Part shown: one piece after another, positions 28,523 to 36,859 of the stretch
Numbering within the stretch: position 1 is the first letter of the stretch
How the letters are laid out: each line of letters begins with the position of its first letter
Assembly (NCBI GenBank): GCA_027054335.1
Contig: JALUPA010000754.1
Coordinates: forward strand, 1 to 44,649
Origin: Ardenticatenaceae bacterium
GTDB taxonomy: Bacteria; Chloroflexota; Anaerolineae; Promineifilales; Promineifilaceae
DNA length: 44,649 bases
Direction: 5' to 3'
Notes under the pieces: model-generated
Databases searched by the model: none
Told to the model about the DNA's origin: nothing
Seen by the model: only the letters and a program-made list of their open reading frames with translations
Translations under genes and position numbers: made by a program

Positions 28523-30259
28523 GTGATCGCCACAACTAAAACCATAGACCTTTCCCTGCTAGACCCCATTCTGGAAAAGTATCAGGGTCGCCAGCGCGAC
28601 GCCCTTCTGCCCCTACTGCATGAAGCGCAAGCTGTGTACGGTTGGCTGCCCCGCGAAGTGCAAACGGCCGTCAGCCAAACCCTGCGCGTTCCTTTGTCAG
28701 ATGTGTACGGGGTGATTGAGTTTTACACCATGTTTTATGGTGAGCCAACGGCCAAACAGGTCATTCGGGTGTGTGAGGATGTGGCCTGCCAGTTAGCCGG
28801 GTGTACGGCCGTCCACGAAGCCATCGAAGCCAAACTGGGCCTGCAAAACGGGGAAACCAGCGCCGGCGGCCGTATCACCTACGAGCGCGTCCCTTGCCTG
28901 GGCCTGTGCGAACACGCTCCCGCCGCCCTCAACGGCAACCGTCCTGCCGGCGATCTGACTGTAACGGCCGTAGACGACTTCCTGGCCGGGGAATGGCCCG
29001 AACCGGCTGCTAAAATCTACGGCAAACCCCGCCTGCTCCTGCGCCGCGCCGGAAAGGTTGATCCCCTCAACCTGGACGATTATCTGGCGCATGAAGGCTA
29101 CGTCGGCCTGCAAAACGCCCTGCAGCACGAACCGGAAGCCATCATCCAGTGGATGGACGAAAGCGGCATTTTGGGCCGGGGCGGGGCCATGTTTCCCCTG
29201 GGGCTGAAATGGAAATTTACCCGCAGCGCTCCCGGTTCTCCGGCAGAAAAACACATCATTGCCAACGCTGACGAAAGCGAACCGGGCACTTTCAAAGATC
29301 GCGGCCTGATGGAAGAAGACCCGTTTAGTCTAGTTGAAGCTATGACCCTGGCCGGTTACGTAGTGGGCGCGGAAAACGGCTGGATTTTTGTGCGCGGCGA
29401 ATATCCGCGCAGCGCCCAACGGCTGCAAAATGCCATCGAGCAGGCGCGAGCCGCCGGTTATCTGGGGCAAAACATTTTGGGGCGGCCCGGCTTCCATTTT
29501 GACATCGAACTGCGGCTGGGCGCGGGCGCGTACATTTGCGGCGAGGAGACGGCTTTGTTTGAGGCCATTGAGGGGAAACGAGGCTTTCCCCGCGTCAAGC
29601 CGCCCTTCCCCACCACGCACGGCCTGTTTAACCAGCCGACGGCCATCAACAACGTGGAAACGCTGGCCGCCGCCCTCACTGTCGCCCGCATCGGCTGGGA
29701 TGAATGGCAAAAGCTGGGCACAACCGATTCGCGGGGGATGAAGTGGTTTTGCCTGAGCGGGCACGTAAACCGGCCGGGTTTGTATGAACTGCCCTTCGGC
29801 CTGACAGTGCGGGAATTGATTGAGATGGGCGGCGGCGTGCCTGATGGCCAGGGGATTCAGGCGGTTCTGGTCGGAGGCGCGGCCGGCGTGTTCCTCGGCC
29901 CGGATCAACTGGATTATCCGCTGACCTATGAATCGTCCCGCAATAACAATTTCCCTATCGGTTCCGGCGTGGTGATGGTGATTGACGAGACGTATGACAT
30001 GCGGCAAACACTGTACCACCTGTCCCACTTTTTCGCTCACGAAAGCTGCGGCAAATGCTTCCCTTGCCAACTGGGCACGCAGCGGCAAATGGAAATTCTG
30101 GATCACGTGGTCCACAATGGCGGCGCGCAGCCGGACGACAAAGCCCGCTTGCAAGACGTGGGTTTTGCCATGACGCAAACGTCTCTCTGCGGCCTGGGGC
30201 AAACGGCCGCGTCTGCTATTTTGAGCGCGATTGAGTTGTGGCCAGAGTTGGTCGAATAA
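28523..30259 (+). CDS. NAD-dependent formate dehydrogenase, fused NuoE-NuoF-type subunit
   Basis: 578 aa. Residues 1-~160 are a NuoE/thioredoxin-like [2Fe-2S] domain (CEDVAC and CLGLC). Residues ~170-578 are NuoF-like: GRGGAMFP FMN/NADH site, NADESEPGTFKDR, GAYICGEETAL, and C-terminal [4Fe-4S] ligands ESCGKCFPC plus SLCGLG. It passes electrons from the catalytic subunit to NAD+ in the cytoplasm. Such fusions serve NAD-linked formate dehydrogenases and some hydrogenases; the nearby fdhD and FdhF fix the choice as formate. GTG start with GAGGTG upstream. Confidence 0.93.
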   Translation: MIATTKTIDLSLLDPILEKYQGRQRDALLPLLHEAQAVYGWLPREVQTAVSQTLRVPLSDVYGVIEFYTMFYGEPTAKQVIRVCEDVACQLAGCTAVHEAIEAKLGLQNGETSAGGRITYERVPCLGLCEHAPAALNGNRPAGDLTVTAVDDFLAGEWPEPAAKIYGKPRLLLRRAGKVDPLNLDDYLAHEGYVGLQNALQHEPEAIIQWMDESGILGRGGAMFPLGLKWKFTRSAPGSPAEKHIIANADESEPGTFKDRGLMEEDPFSLVEAMTLAGYVVGAENGWIFVRGEYPRSAQRLQNAIEQARAAGYLGQNILGRPGFHFDIELRLGAGAYICGEETALFEAIEGKRGFPRVKPPFPTTHGLFNQPTAINNVETLAAALTVARIGWDEWQKLGTTDSRGMKWFCLSGHVNRPGLYELPFGLTVRELIEMGGGVPDGQGIQAVLVGGAAGVFLGPDQLDYPLTYESSRNNNFPIGSGVVMVIDETYDMRQTLYHLSHFFAHESCGKCFPCQLGTQRQMEILDHVVHNGGAQPDDKARLQDVGFAMTQTSLCGLGQTAASAILSAIELWPELVE

Positions 30260-30283
30260 CTGAAACGAGAGTTGTTGTTTTTC

Positions 30284-30357
30284 AGGACGCGGATTAACGC
30301 TGATCTACGCAGATCATAAAGATAAAAATCAGCGTCATCCGCGTTAATCAGCGTCCC
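30284..30357. repeat. Inverted repeat, GCGTTAATCTGCG family
   Basis: GGACGCGGATTAACGCTGAT and ATCAGCGTCATCCGCGTTAA (then TCAGCGTCC) bracket an AT-rich loop. Lies between the NuoEF-like gene and fdhD, ending 12 bp before the fdhD start. Confidence 0.85.
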
Positions 30358-30369
30358 AAGAGGTCTTGG

Positions 30370-31140
30370 ATGAGCGGGGTCAAAGCAATCAAATATATTA
30401 GCCTGAACGGCCGTGCCCCACACACAGTTGAGGGCGCCATCATCGAAGAAACGCACGTGTGCATTTCGGTGAATGGCGTGGAATGGGTCGCGTTTATGGC
30501 CTCGCCGCGCCATCTGGACAAACTGGCGCTGGGCTTTCTGGCGAATGAAGGCGTGATTGGCAGTCTGGCGGACGTGCGGCACGTGCATCTGTCCCGCAAC
30601 GGCCGTTGCGCAGACGTCTGGCTGCGGGATACGACGGTAGAAAAACCAGCCCGCTTTACCATTACGGCCGGCTGCGGCGGCGGGGTGACGTTTAATGATT
30701 TATCGCAGCGGCACGAACCACTCTACTCGGATTTGACGGCGACGCCGCAGCAATTGGCCGCTTTGATGCGGCAGACGTTGTTAGGCGCAGAGATGTACCG
30801 GGAAGCGCGGGGTGTGCATACGGCCGTACTCGCCGAGGGTAATCGCATCCTCCTGCAAATGGAAGACATTGGCCGCCACAACTGTCTGGACAAACTGCGC
30901 GGCGCGGCCCTGCTGGACGGCGTACCCACGGAGAATAGAATTTTGTTGAGCAGCGGCCGTATTTCCAGCGAGATGATCAACAAGGCGCGGCGCATAGGGA
31001 CGCCCATCGTCTGCTCCCGCACCAGCCCCACCAGCCTGTCTGTGGCTTTGGCCGAAGCGTGGCACATGAGTATCGTCGCCTACCTGCGCCAGGATCGGAT
31101 GCGTATTTACACCCATCCGGAAAGGATTCTGGAAGGTTAG
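30370..31140 (+). CDS. fdhD: FdhD sulfurtransferase
   Basis: 256 aa with the FdhD signature: EETHVCISVNGV, HLDKLALGFLANEGVI, the active-site TAGCGGG loop, VHTAVLAEG and MEDIGRHNCLDKLRG. It transfers sulfur from a cysteine desulfurase to the molybdenum cofactor, essential for formate dehydrogenase. Only one Cys is present in the loop (AGCGGG) instead of the CxxC of E. coli. The gene lies inside the fdh region. ATG 30370 with GAGGT. Confidence 0.96.
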   Translation: MSGVKAIKYISLNGRAPHTVEGAIIEETHVCISVNGVEWVAFMASPRHLDKLALGFLANEGVIGSLADVRHVHLSRNGRCADVWLRDTTVEKPARFTITAGCGGGVTFNDLSQRHEPLYSDLTATPQQLAALMRQTLLGAEMYREARGVHTAVLAEGNRILLQMEDIGRHNCLDKLRGAALLDGVPTENRILLSSGRISSEMINKARRIGTPIVCSRTSPTSLSVALAEAWHMSIVAYLRQDRMRIYTHPERILEG

Positions 31141-31144
31141 TACT

Positions 31145-31402
31145 ATGCCCACAATTTCCCGTTTTTACGGCATCGTTGTCTTTATGAACTATCGGGATCA
31201 TTCCCCGCCTCATTTTCACGCCCGTTACCAGGATCAAGAAGTAACTATTGAAATCAAAACGGGTATGGTTACAGGTAAGATGTCTCGCCGGGCGCTGAAT
31301 ATGCTTTTTGACTGGCTGGACGTACATCGTGACGAACTGATGGAAAATTGGAAACTTGCTCGGCGCGGGGAACCTTTGCAAAAGATTCCCCCGCTCTTTT
31401 AG
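31145..31402 (+). CDS. DUF4160 protein
   Basis: 85 aa: MPTISRFYGIVVFMNYRDHS, then PPHFHARY, the DUF4160 hallmark, usually found directly before a DUF2442 gene as here. The pair behaves like a toxin-antitoxin-type module but has no proven mechanism. It begins 4 bp after the fdhD stop and interrupts the fdh gene order. Confidence 0.9.
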   Translation: MPTISRFYGIVVFMNYRDHSPPHFHARYQDQEVTIEIKTGMVTGKMSRRALNMLFDWLDVHRDELMENWKLARRGEPLQKIPPLF

Positions 31403-31411
31403 GAGGCTGTC

Positions 31412-31669
31412 ATGTTTTTACACGTTGATCAGGCAGAGTACTTAAGTGAATATAAGTTAAGGTTACGATTTAACAATGGCGTTACCAAGGAAGTTGACTT
31501 GAAGAAAGAGTTAACTGGCCCGATTTTCCAACCTCTACAAGACCCCGCTTTTTTTCGCCAGGTTTACGTCAATGAGGAAACCAATACAATTGAATGGCCG
31601 AATGGGGCTGATTTTGCGCCGGAATTTTTATATAAACTGGGCCGGGAACTAACGCCGGTAAAAGCATAA
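31412..31669 (+). CDS. DUF2442 protein
   Basis: 85 aa: YKLRLRFNNGVTKEVDLKKE, FFRQVYVNEETNTIEWPNGA, DFAPEFLY, a typical DUF2442 chain. Preceded by TTTAGGAGG just after the DUF4160 stop, so it is translated with it. Confidence 0.9.
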   Translation: MFLHVDQAEYLSEYKLRLRFNNGVTKEVDLKKELTGPIFQPLQDPAFFRQVYVNEETNTIEWPNGADFAPEFLYKLGRELTPVKA

Positions 31670-31687
31670 CCGGTAACGGAGACAACC

Positions 31688-32386
31688 ATGAACGAATCTG
31701 TAACTTTGACGATTGACGGCCGTGAAGTAACTGTGCCCAAAGGGACAACGATTTTAGACGCAGCGGCCCAGGCCGGCATTGAGATTCCGGTTATTTGTTA
31801 TCATCCGCATCTGACAGCCAACGGCCTGTGCCGCATCTGCTCGGTGGAGGCGGGAGCGCGGGTGCAGTTGGCCGCCTGCGTGACGGAAGTCAGCGACGGG
31901 ATGGAAATTGTGACGAACAGCGAAAATGTGCGCCACGGCCGTCGCACCATCCTGGAAATGTTAGCCGCCACGGTAGACTTGAGCGAAGCCCCGGAAATTC
32001 TGCCCCTACTGGATGAATACGACGCAGACCAGAACCGTTTTGCCGGCGGCGCACGGCGCACGGCTCCGGTTTATGACGACAACCCCTTCTTCATCCGCGA
32101 CTACAATCAATGTATCAACTGCTGGCGCTGCGTGCAGGTATGCGGCAGCGACGCCCAATACGCCTTTGCCCTGACGTTTGACGGCCGTGGCTTCTACACC
32201 CAAATCGCCACATTCATGGACGATGCTTTGCCCGACACCACCTGCGTCTTTTGCGGCCAATGTGTCGGCGTCTGCCCCACCGGCGCGCTCAAACCGAAGC
32301 GGCAGGCGCTGCTGGAACAGGGACTGGACCCGGACGCCATCTTCAGCCAAACCCGCCGTAAACGGAAAAAGAAACGTCGAGTCTAA
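31688..32386 (+). CDS. Formate dehydrogenase ferredoxin-type subunit (NuoG N-terminal-like)
   Basis: 232 aa. It begins with a [2Fe-2S] plant-ferredoxin fold ([31 protein letters not shown]) and continues with two [4Fe-4S] motifs, [11 protein letters not shown] and [16 protein letters not shown]. In most NAD-linked formate dehydrogenases this forms the N-terminus of the alpha subunit; here it is a separate protein, about 1.6 kb upstream of fdhF. The His/Cys cluster of NuoG (HxxxCxxC) is missing between the two parts. The tail is strongly basic ([10 protein letters not shown]). It carries electrons between FdhF and the NuoEF-like subunit. Confidence 0.88.
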   Translation: MNESVTLTIDGREVTVPKGTTILDAAAQAGIEIPVICYHPHLTANGLCRICSVEAGARVQLAACVTEVSDGMEIVTNSENVRHGRRTILEMLAATVDLSEAPEILPLLDEYDADQNRFAGGARRTAPVYDDNPFFIRDYNQCINCWRCVQVCGSDAQYAFALTFDGRGFYTQIATFMDDALPDTTCVFCGQCVGVCPTGALKPKRQALLEQGLDPDAIFSQTRRKRKKKRRV

Positions 32387-32390
32387 TCTT

Positions 32391-32399
32391 TGCTATAAT
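32391..32399 (+). promoter_or_regulatory. Extended -10 promoter of hicBA
   Basis: TGCTATAAT is an extended -10 with a perfect TATAAT, directly after the ferredoxin-subunit stop. Transcription would start near 32406, about 130 nt before hicB. Confidence 0.5.
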
Positions 32400-32439
32400 G
32401 AGATAAAAAGGTTGGGTCTTCAGGATTTCATAGGGTTGG

Positions 32440-32481
32440 GACGTGATGCGTGATGCGTGATTTTCTCTGGATACGCATCAC
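32440..32481. repeat. Heptamer inverted array, GATGCGT family
   Basis: GATGCGT is repeated twice, then after a TTTTCTCTGG loop ACGCATCACG returns on the opposite strand. It lies upstream of hicB. Confidence 0.75.
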
Positions 32482-32534
32482 GGATTTGCCAACCTCCGGA
32501 GTTCCCAAAGAGCCAAAAAGTTGTGAGGTGTACT

Positions 32535-32753
32535 ATGGAAAGATTTACGGCCGTTTATGAAAAAATTGATGATTCATGGATAGCTTACGTGGAAGAATTG
32601 CCTGGAGCTAACACACAGGGAGAAACACTGGCAGAAACAAGAGAAAATCTCAAAGAGGCTGTCCAGCTAATTATTGAAACAAACAGAGAAATTGCCCGCC
32701 GCCAATCACATAGCAACAATGTTATTCGGGAAGAACTGCTGGTACCTGTGTAA
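32535..32753 (+). CDS. hicB: HicB antitoxin
   Basis: 72 aa from ATG 32535 behind GAGGTG. TAVYEKIDDSWIAYVEELPG then ANTQGETLAETRENLKEAVQ is the HicB fold, followed by a short tail without a DNA-binding domain. It directly abuts hicA (stop and ATG touch), so the pair is a type II toxin-antitoxin module in antitoxin-first order. Confidence 0.93.
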   Translation: MERFTAVYEKIDDSWIAYVEELPGANTQGETLAETRENLKEAVQLIIETNREIARRQSHSNNVIREELLVPV

Positions 32754-32942
32754 ATGAAGAGACGGGCACTGCTAAAACATCTCAAAAAACATGGATGTGA
32801 ATTGTTCCGGGAAGGCAGTAAGCATTCAGTTTATTGGAATCCGGGAAACGGCCGTAGTTCAACAGTCCCCCGACACAGAGAAATCAAGAACCAACTCGCC
32901 GTCAAAATTTGTAAAGATTTGGGCATCCCTCGAATCAAATAA
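32754..32942 (+). CDS. hicA: HicA toxin
   Basis: 62 aa: MKRRALLKHLKKHGCELFRE, GSKHSVYWNP (catalytic His), STVPRHREIKNQLAVKICKD. A dsRBD-like mRNA interferase that degrades mRNA when free. It begins immediately after hicB. It splits the fdh region from its catalytic gene. Confidence 0.93.
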   Translation: MKRRALLKHLKKHGCELFREGSKHSVYWNPGNGRSSTVPRHREIKNQLAVKICKDLGIPRIK

Positions 32943-33008
32943 AAACTTCGAGGCGGCAATCACTTTTTCCAGACAGAGTAGCCGTAACAAAATGTTTTGT
33001 AATTATAC

Positions 33009-33073
33009 AGGTGACAGTCACTTTCTCCGGAGGCGTCAGGCAAAATCACAACGCTTATAAGTGACTGTCACCT
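33009..33073. repeat. Inverted repeat AGGTGACAGTCACTT, after hicA
   Basis: Perfect 15-bp arms AGGTGACAGTCACTT and AAGTGACTGTCACCT, 35-nt loop. The track start (GTG 33061) of the next gene lies in the right arm and is spurious. Compare 9403-9435 after vapC. Confidence 0.85.
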
Positions 33074-33096
33074 CTGACAACATAACCCAAACAGTA

Positions 33097-33453
33097 ATGA
33101 AAGACGAAGCAGTTGAAGCCTATATCCAAACATTGCCAGATATGTGCCAAATGCAGGTCAGCCAACTGCGGGCGCTGATTCTGGACACATTGCCGGAAGC
33201 CCGCGAGACGTTTGCTTACGGGATGCCGGCCGTAACCGTAACCGATGACGACATTGTATGCAGCTACAAGGCGCAAAAACATTACATCAGCCTCTACATG
33301 GATGTAGAAGTGGTGGCCGATCATGCGGATGATTTGGCAGCGTTAAATTGTGGCAAAAGCTGCATTCGTTTTCGTCGCTATGAACAGTTGCCGGAAGAGG
33401 CCATTAGAGAGATGCTGCGAGAAACGGCCGTAAAACAAAAGAAACCCAAATGA
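33097..33453 (+). CDS. DUF1801 (YdhG/iron chaperone-like) protein
   Basis: 118 aa from ATG 33097. MKDEAVEAYIQTLPDMCQMQ, LPEARETFAYGMPAV, then a core with HYISLYMD and CGKSCIRFRR. This is the DUF1801 fold, related to frataxin-like iron chaperones; role uncertain. It overlaps the next gene by 4 bp (ATGA), so the two are coupled. Confidence 0.85.
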   Translation: MKDEAVEAYIQTLPDMCQMQVSQLRALILDTLPEARETFAYGMPAVTVTDDDIVCSYKAQKHYISLYMDVEVVADHADDLAALNCGKSCIRFRRYEQLPEEAIREMLRETAVKQKKPK

Positions 33454-33929
33454 CCGACAACAAAACCCTCATTACCAACTTCTACACCGCCTTTCAGCAG
33501 CGGGATTACGGGGCTATGACTGCCTGCTATCGCCCTGACATCCACTTTTCCGATGCCGTCTTTACCGATTTACAGGGCAAACAAGTCGGGGCAATGTGGC
33601 ATATGTTATGTGAGCGGGGCCAGGATTTGCAAATCAGTTTTACCAACATTCAGGCCGACGGGACACAAGGCCAGGCGCATTGGGAAGCAACCTATACTTT
33701 TTCTACCAGCCGTAAAGTGCATAATATCATCGAAGCTGCCTTTACTTTTCAGGACGGCCGTATCATCCAACACCAGGATTCATTCGACCTGTGGCGCTGG
33801 ACACGCATGGCTTTGGGACCAACCGGCACGCTGCTGGGTTGGAGTCCCATGGTGCAAAACAAGGTGAGGGCTACGGCCGTAAAAAGCCTCAACGCCTTCA
33901 TCGCCAAACATCCCGAATACCAGGCTTAA
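33450..33929 (+). CDS. SnoaL/NTF2-like protein
   Basis: 159 aa. NFYTAFQQRDYGAMTACYRP, HFSDAVFTDLQGKQVGAMWH and HQDSFDLWRWTRMALGPTG are the SnoaL-like polyketide cyclase/NTF2 fold that binds small ligands. Catalytic role cannot be assigned. It is co-translated with the DUF1801 gene. Confidence 0.85.
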   Translation: MTDNKTLITNFYTAFQQRDYGAMTACYRPDIHFSDAVFTDLQGKQVGAMWHMLCERGQDLQISFTNIQADGTQGQAHWEATYTFSTSRKVHNIIEAAFTFQDGRIIQHQDSFDLWRWTRMALGPTGTLLGWSPMVQNKVRATAVKSLNAFIAKHPEYQA

Positions 33930-33930
33930 A

Positions 33931-34010
33931 GCGTGATACATGATACGTAATGCGTGACAATTAGTTACGCATCACGCATCACGCATCACGCATCACGTAT
34001 CACGTATCTC
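33931..34010. repeat. Heptamer inverted array, CACGCAT family
   Basis: GCGTGAT, ACATGAT, ACGTAAT, GCGTGAC, a short loop, then four ACGCATC and two ACGTATC units, all at a 7-bp period. It lies immediately upstream of the fdhF ribosome site GGAGG and could form a long mRNA hairpin or mark a processing site. Confidence 0.9.
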
Positions 34011-34023
34011 ATGGAGGTAAACC

Positions 34024-36195
34024 ATGATCTCACCAGATCGTGTAGTACGCACAACTTGCCCTTATTGCGGCGTGGGCTGCCAGCTAAATCTGAACGTCAA
34101 GGATGAATTTATCTATTCTGTAGAAGCCCCCTTTGACGCCGCACCCAACTACGGCATGTTGTGCGTCAAAGGCCGCTTTGGTACAGATTATGTCAAGCAT
34201 CCCGGCCGGGTAAAGACGCCGCTGATACGGGTGAACCGGGCAGACGGCCGTTCCGCCCCACCCGTCTGGCGCGAAGCAAGCTGGGACGAAGCCCTCAACT
34301 ACGTGGCGGACGAGTTGGTGCGCATCGCCCGCGCCCACGGCGGCGACGCTATCGCCAGCTACGCCAGCGCCAAAGCCACCAACGAAGACAATTACGTTTT
34401 CCAAAAACTGATGCGCGCCCTCCTCCACACCAACAACGTAGACCACTGCGCCCGCCTCTGCCACGCCGGTTCCGTCACCGGTTTGCAGCTTTCCATCGGC
34501 TCCAGCGCCATGTCCAATTCCATCGCCGAGATGGAAAATCTGGACACCTTCATCGTCACCGGTTCCAACACGGCCGAAACCCATCCCGTTATCGCCAACT
34601 TCCTCAAGCGGGCCGCGCGGGAAAACGAAGCCGCACTCATTGTTATCGACCCCCGCCGCGTAGAAATGGTAGATTTTGCCACGCTCTGGCTGCGCCAAAA
34701 TCCGGGAACCGACGTGGCCGTATTCCAGGCTATGGCCCACGTCATCGTCAAAGAAGGGTTGTATGACGAAGCGTTCATCGCCGGGCGCACCGAAGGGTTC
34801 CAGGAATATCTGGAATCGCTGGAAAAGTACACGCCGGAATGGGTCGAATCGGTCAGCGGCGTCCCGGCCGAGAGCCTCCGTGAAGTTGCCCGCCTGTACG
34901 CCAAAGCCAATCGCGCCGCCATCTATTGGGGGATGGGCATCAGCCAAAGCACCCACGGCACAGACAACACCCTCAGCCTGGTCAACCTGGCCCTGATGTG
35001 CGGCCACGTAGGCAAGGCGGGCACAGGGTTGAACCCGCTGCGCGGCCAGAATAACGTGCAAGGCTGCTCCGACAGCGGCGGCCTGCCCAACGTCTTCACC
35101 GCCTACCAAAGCGTCACCGCCCCGGACACCAAAGGTAAATTTGAAGATTATTGGGGCGTAGAACTCAACCCCAACGTCGGCTTGACTGCTACAGAAATGG
35201 TCAGCGGCATTCTGGATGGGGCCGTGCGCGGCATGTTCATCATGGGCGAGAACCCGATGATCAGCGAGCCGGACCAAAACCACACGCGGCGCGCCCTGGA
35301 ACAACTGGAATTTCTGGTCTGCCAGGACATTTTTATCAACGAGACAGGGGAGATGGCAGATGTGATTTTACCGGCCGTCAGCTTTGCGGAGAAGGATGGC
35401 ACGTTTACCAACAGCGACCGGCGGGTGCAGCGGGTGCGCCAAGCGGTGGAACCGGTGGGCCATTCGCGGGCAGATTGGGAGATTCTGGCCGATTTGGGGC
35501 GGCGCCTTGAGCGGCGTTTGGGGCTGAACCTGGCGCACGGCTTTGCATACGACCATCCCCGCGATATCTGGGAAGAGATGCGGCAGGTGACGCCTGATTT
35601 TTACGGCATCACTTACGAGCGGCTGGAACGGGAGGGCGGCGTCCATTGGCCCTGTCCCAGTCTGGATCATCCGGGCACGCCGTTCCTCTTTGCGGACAGT
35701 TTTCCGCGCGGCCGGGGCAAGTTCTGGGAAGTGGAATTTGGCACGGAATCGGAACAGCCGGATGCGGACTATCCATTCAATCTGAGTACGGGACGGGTGC
35801 TGTACCATTGGCACGGCAGCACGATGTCCGGCCGCTCGAAGCTGGAAGATATTTTCCCGGAAGCCATCTGCGAGATGAGTCCGGCGGATGCCAGGGATTT
35901 GGGCCTGGTGACTGGCGATTGGGTGGAAGTTAGTTCCCGGAGAGGGGCCATCAAAACGCGAGTATTGGTAACGGAACGCTCGCCCAAGGGGACTGTTTTT
36001 ATTCCATTCCACTTTGCGGAGGCAGCGGCGAATTTGCTGACGGCCGTCCAACTGGACCGCCGCGCCAAGATACCGGATTACAAGAATACGGCCGTAGCCA
36101 TCCAAAAAACCATCCCTCCCGAAAACTGGGACGAGGGGTATAATATAGCGTTAACAGACCGGGGCGCTATCAAAGACCCAGTACAAATTCATTAG
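34024..36195 (+). CDS. fdhF: Formate dehydrogenase catalytic (alpha) subunit
   Basis: 723 aa molybdopterin oxidoreductase. N-terminal [4Fe-4S] ligands TTCPYCGVGC and MLCVKG; active site HCARLCHAGSV, with Cys (not selenocysteine) before the essential His; bis-MGD binding GSNTAETHP, NNVQGCSDSG and the C-terminal DKRAK-like IPDYKNTAVAI region. It oxidises formate to CO2 in the cytoplasm. It is short because the ferredoxin-like N-terminus is encoded separately upstream. GGAGG precedes ATG 34024. OsmC follows 29 bp later. Confidence 0.97.
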   Translation: MISPDRVVRTTCPYCGVGCQLNLNVKDEFIYSVEAPFDAAPNYGMLCVKGRFGTDYVKHPGRVKTPLIRVNRADGRSAPPVWREASWDEALNYVADELVRIARAHGGDAIASYASAKATNEDNYVFQKLMRALLHTNNVDHCARLCHAGSVTGLQLSIGSSAMSNSIAEMENLDTFIVTGSNTAETHPVIANFLKRAARENEAALIVIDPRRVEMVDFATLWLRQNPGTDVAVFQAMAHVIVKEGLYDEAFIAGRTEGFQEYLESLEKYTPEWVESVSGVPAESLREVARLYAKANRAAIYWGMGISQSTHGTDNTLSLVNLALMCGHVGKAGTGLNPLRGQNNVQGCSDSGGLPNVFTAYQSVTAPDTKGKFEDYWGVELNPNVGLTATEMVSGILDGAVRGMFIMGENPMISEPDQNHTRRALEQLEFLVCQDIFINETGEMADVILPAVSFAEKDGTFTNSDRRVQRVRQAVEPVGHSRADWEILADLGRRLERRLGLNLAHGFAYDHPRDIWEEMRQVTPDFYGITYERLEREGGVHWPCPSLDHPGTPFLFADSFPRGRGKFWEVEFGTESEQPDADYPFNLSTGRVLYHWHGSTMSGRSKLEDIFPEAICEMSPADARDLGLVTGDWVEVSSRRGAIKTRVLVTERSPKGTVFIPFHFAEAAANLLTAVQLDRRAKIPDYKNTAVAIQKTIPPENWDEGYNIALTDRGAIKDPVQIH

Positions 36196-36224
36196 ACAGA
36201 TTAAACAAAAGGAGTAAACAAATT

Positions 36225-36656
36225 ATGACCACACGAACAGCAAACGCCATCTGGCAAGGCACATTAAAAGACGGGAACGGCGTGATGAAAGTCGGCAGCG
36301 GCTTGATTGAAGGGCCGTTTACCTTTGCCTCCCGTTTTGAGACGGGCGAAGGGACGAACCCGGAAGAACTGATTGGCGCGGCACAAGCCGGCTGCTTTTC
36401 CATGTTCCTCTCCGCCCTTCTCAGCGGCAACGGGTATACGCCGGAAAGCATCAATACCACGGCCTCCGTCACCCTGGGCAAAGACGACACCGGCCCGCTG
36501 ATCACCCTGATTGAACTGGAAACTGAGGCCGTTGTTCCTGGCCTGGGCGAAGAAGAATTTCAGGAATTGGTGGCCACAGCCAAAGCCAACTGCCCCATTT
36601 CACGGGCACTGGCGGCTACAGAAAGTGCCGTGAAAAGCGCTGTATTGAAGGGATAA
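36225..36656 (+). CDS. OsmC-family peroxiredoxin
   Basis: 143 aa with both catalytic cysteines, AAQAGCFSM and ANCPISRALA. OsmC/Ohr proteins reduce organic peroxides with dithiol reductants. ATG 36225 follows AAAGGAGT. It follows fdhF by 29 bp and may be part of the same transcript. Confidence 0.93.
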   Translation: MTTRTANAIWQGTLKDGNGVMKVGSGLIEGPFTFASRFETGEGTNPEELIGAAQAGCFSMFLSALLSGNGYTPESINTTASVTLGKDDTGPLITLIELETEAVVPGLGEEEFQELVATAKANCPISRALAATESAVKSAVLKG

Positions 36657-36682
36657 TTGTTAGATGCGGCGGCGATTTTTGC

Positions 36683-36711
36683 TTGCGAATGCCCTTCGCT
36701 TGTGCTAATAT
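36683..36711 (+). promoter_or_regulatory. Promoter of tRNA-Gln(TTG)
   Basis: TTGCGA (36683-36688), 17-bp spacer, TAATAT (36706-36711). The start lies about 5 nt before the tRNA. Confidence 0.55.
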
Positions 36712-36722
36712 CTTGCCGTCTT

Positions 36723-36793
36723 TGGGGTGTCGCCAAGTGGTAAGGCAGCGGACTTTGAATCCGCCATCCCAGGTTCAAATCCTGGCACCCCAG
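36723..36793 (+). tRNA. tRNA-Gln (TTG)
   Basis: Acceptor TGGGGTG/CACCCCA with U1-A72 and discriminator G73, D arm with AAGTGGTAAGGC, anticodon loop CTTTGAA (anticodon TTG), T arm CCAGG-TTCAAAT-CCTGG. No encoded CCA. The second glutamine isoacceptor in the window. Confidence 0.97.
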
Positions 36794-36797
36794 CTAG

Positions 36798-36827
36798 AGA
36801 GGCCATATCTTCATATGGCCTCTTTTT
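36798..36827 (+). terminator. Rho-independent terminator of tRNA-Gln
   Basis: AGAGGCCATAT / ATATGGCCTCT form a perfect 11-bp stem with a CTTC tetraloop, followed by TTTTTATTTT. Confidence 0.95.
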
Positions 36828-36859
36828 ATTTTCTGTCTGTTAGCCTATGGATATGCAAA

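Noticed and set aside
33931-34010. CRISPR-like array
   Set aside because: The heptamer units are contiguous with no unique spacers and form an inverted hairpin; no cas genes are in the window.
34084-35304. 406-aa minus-strand ORF inside fdhF
   Set aside because: Long antisense frame from codon bias; fdhF motifs are complete on the plus strand.
34024-36195. Selenocysteine recoding in formate dehydrogenase
   Set aside because: The active-site codon gives Cys (HCARLCH) and there is no in-frame TGA before the stop.
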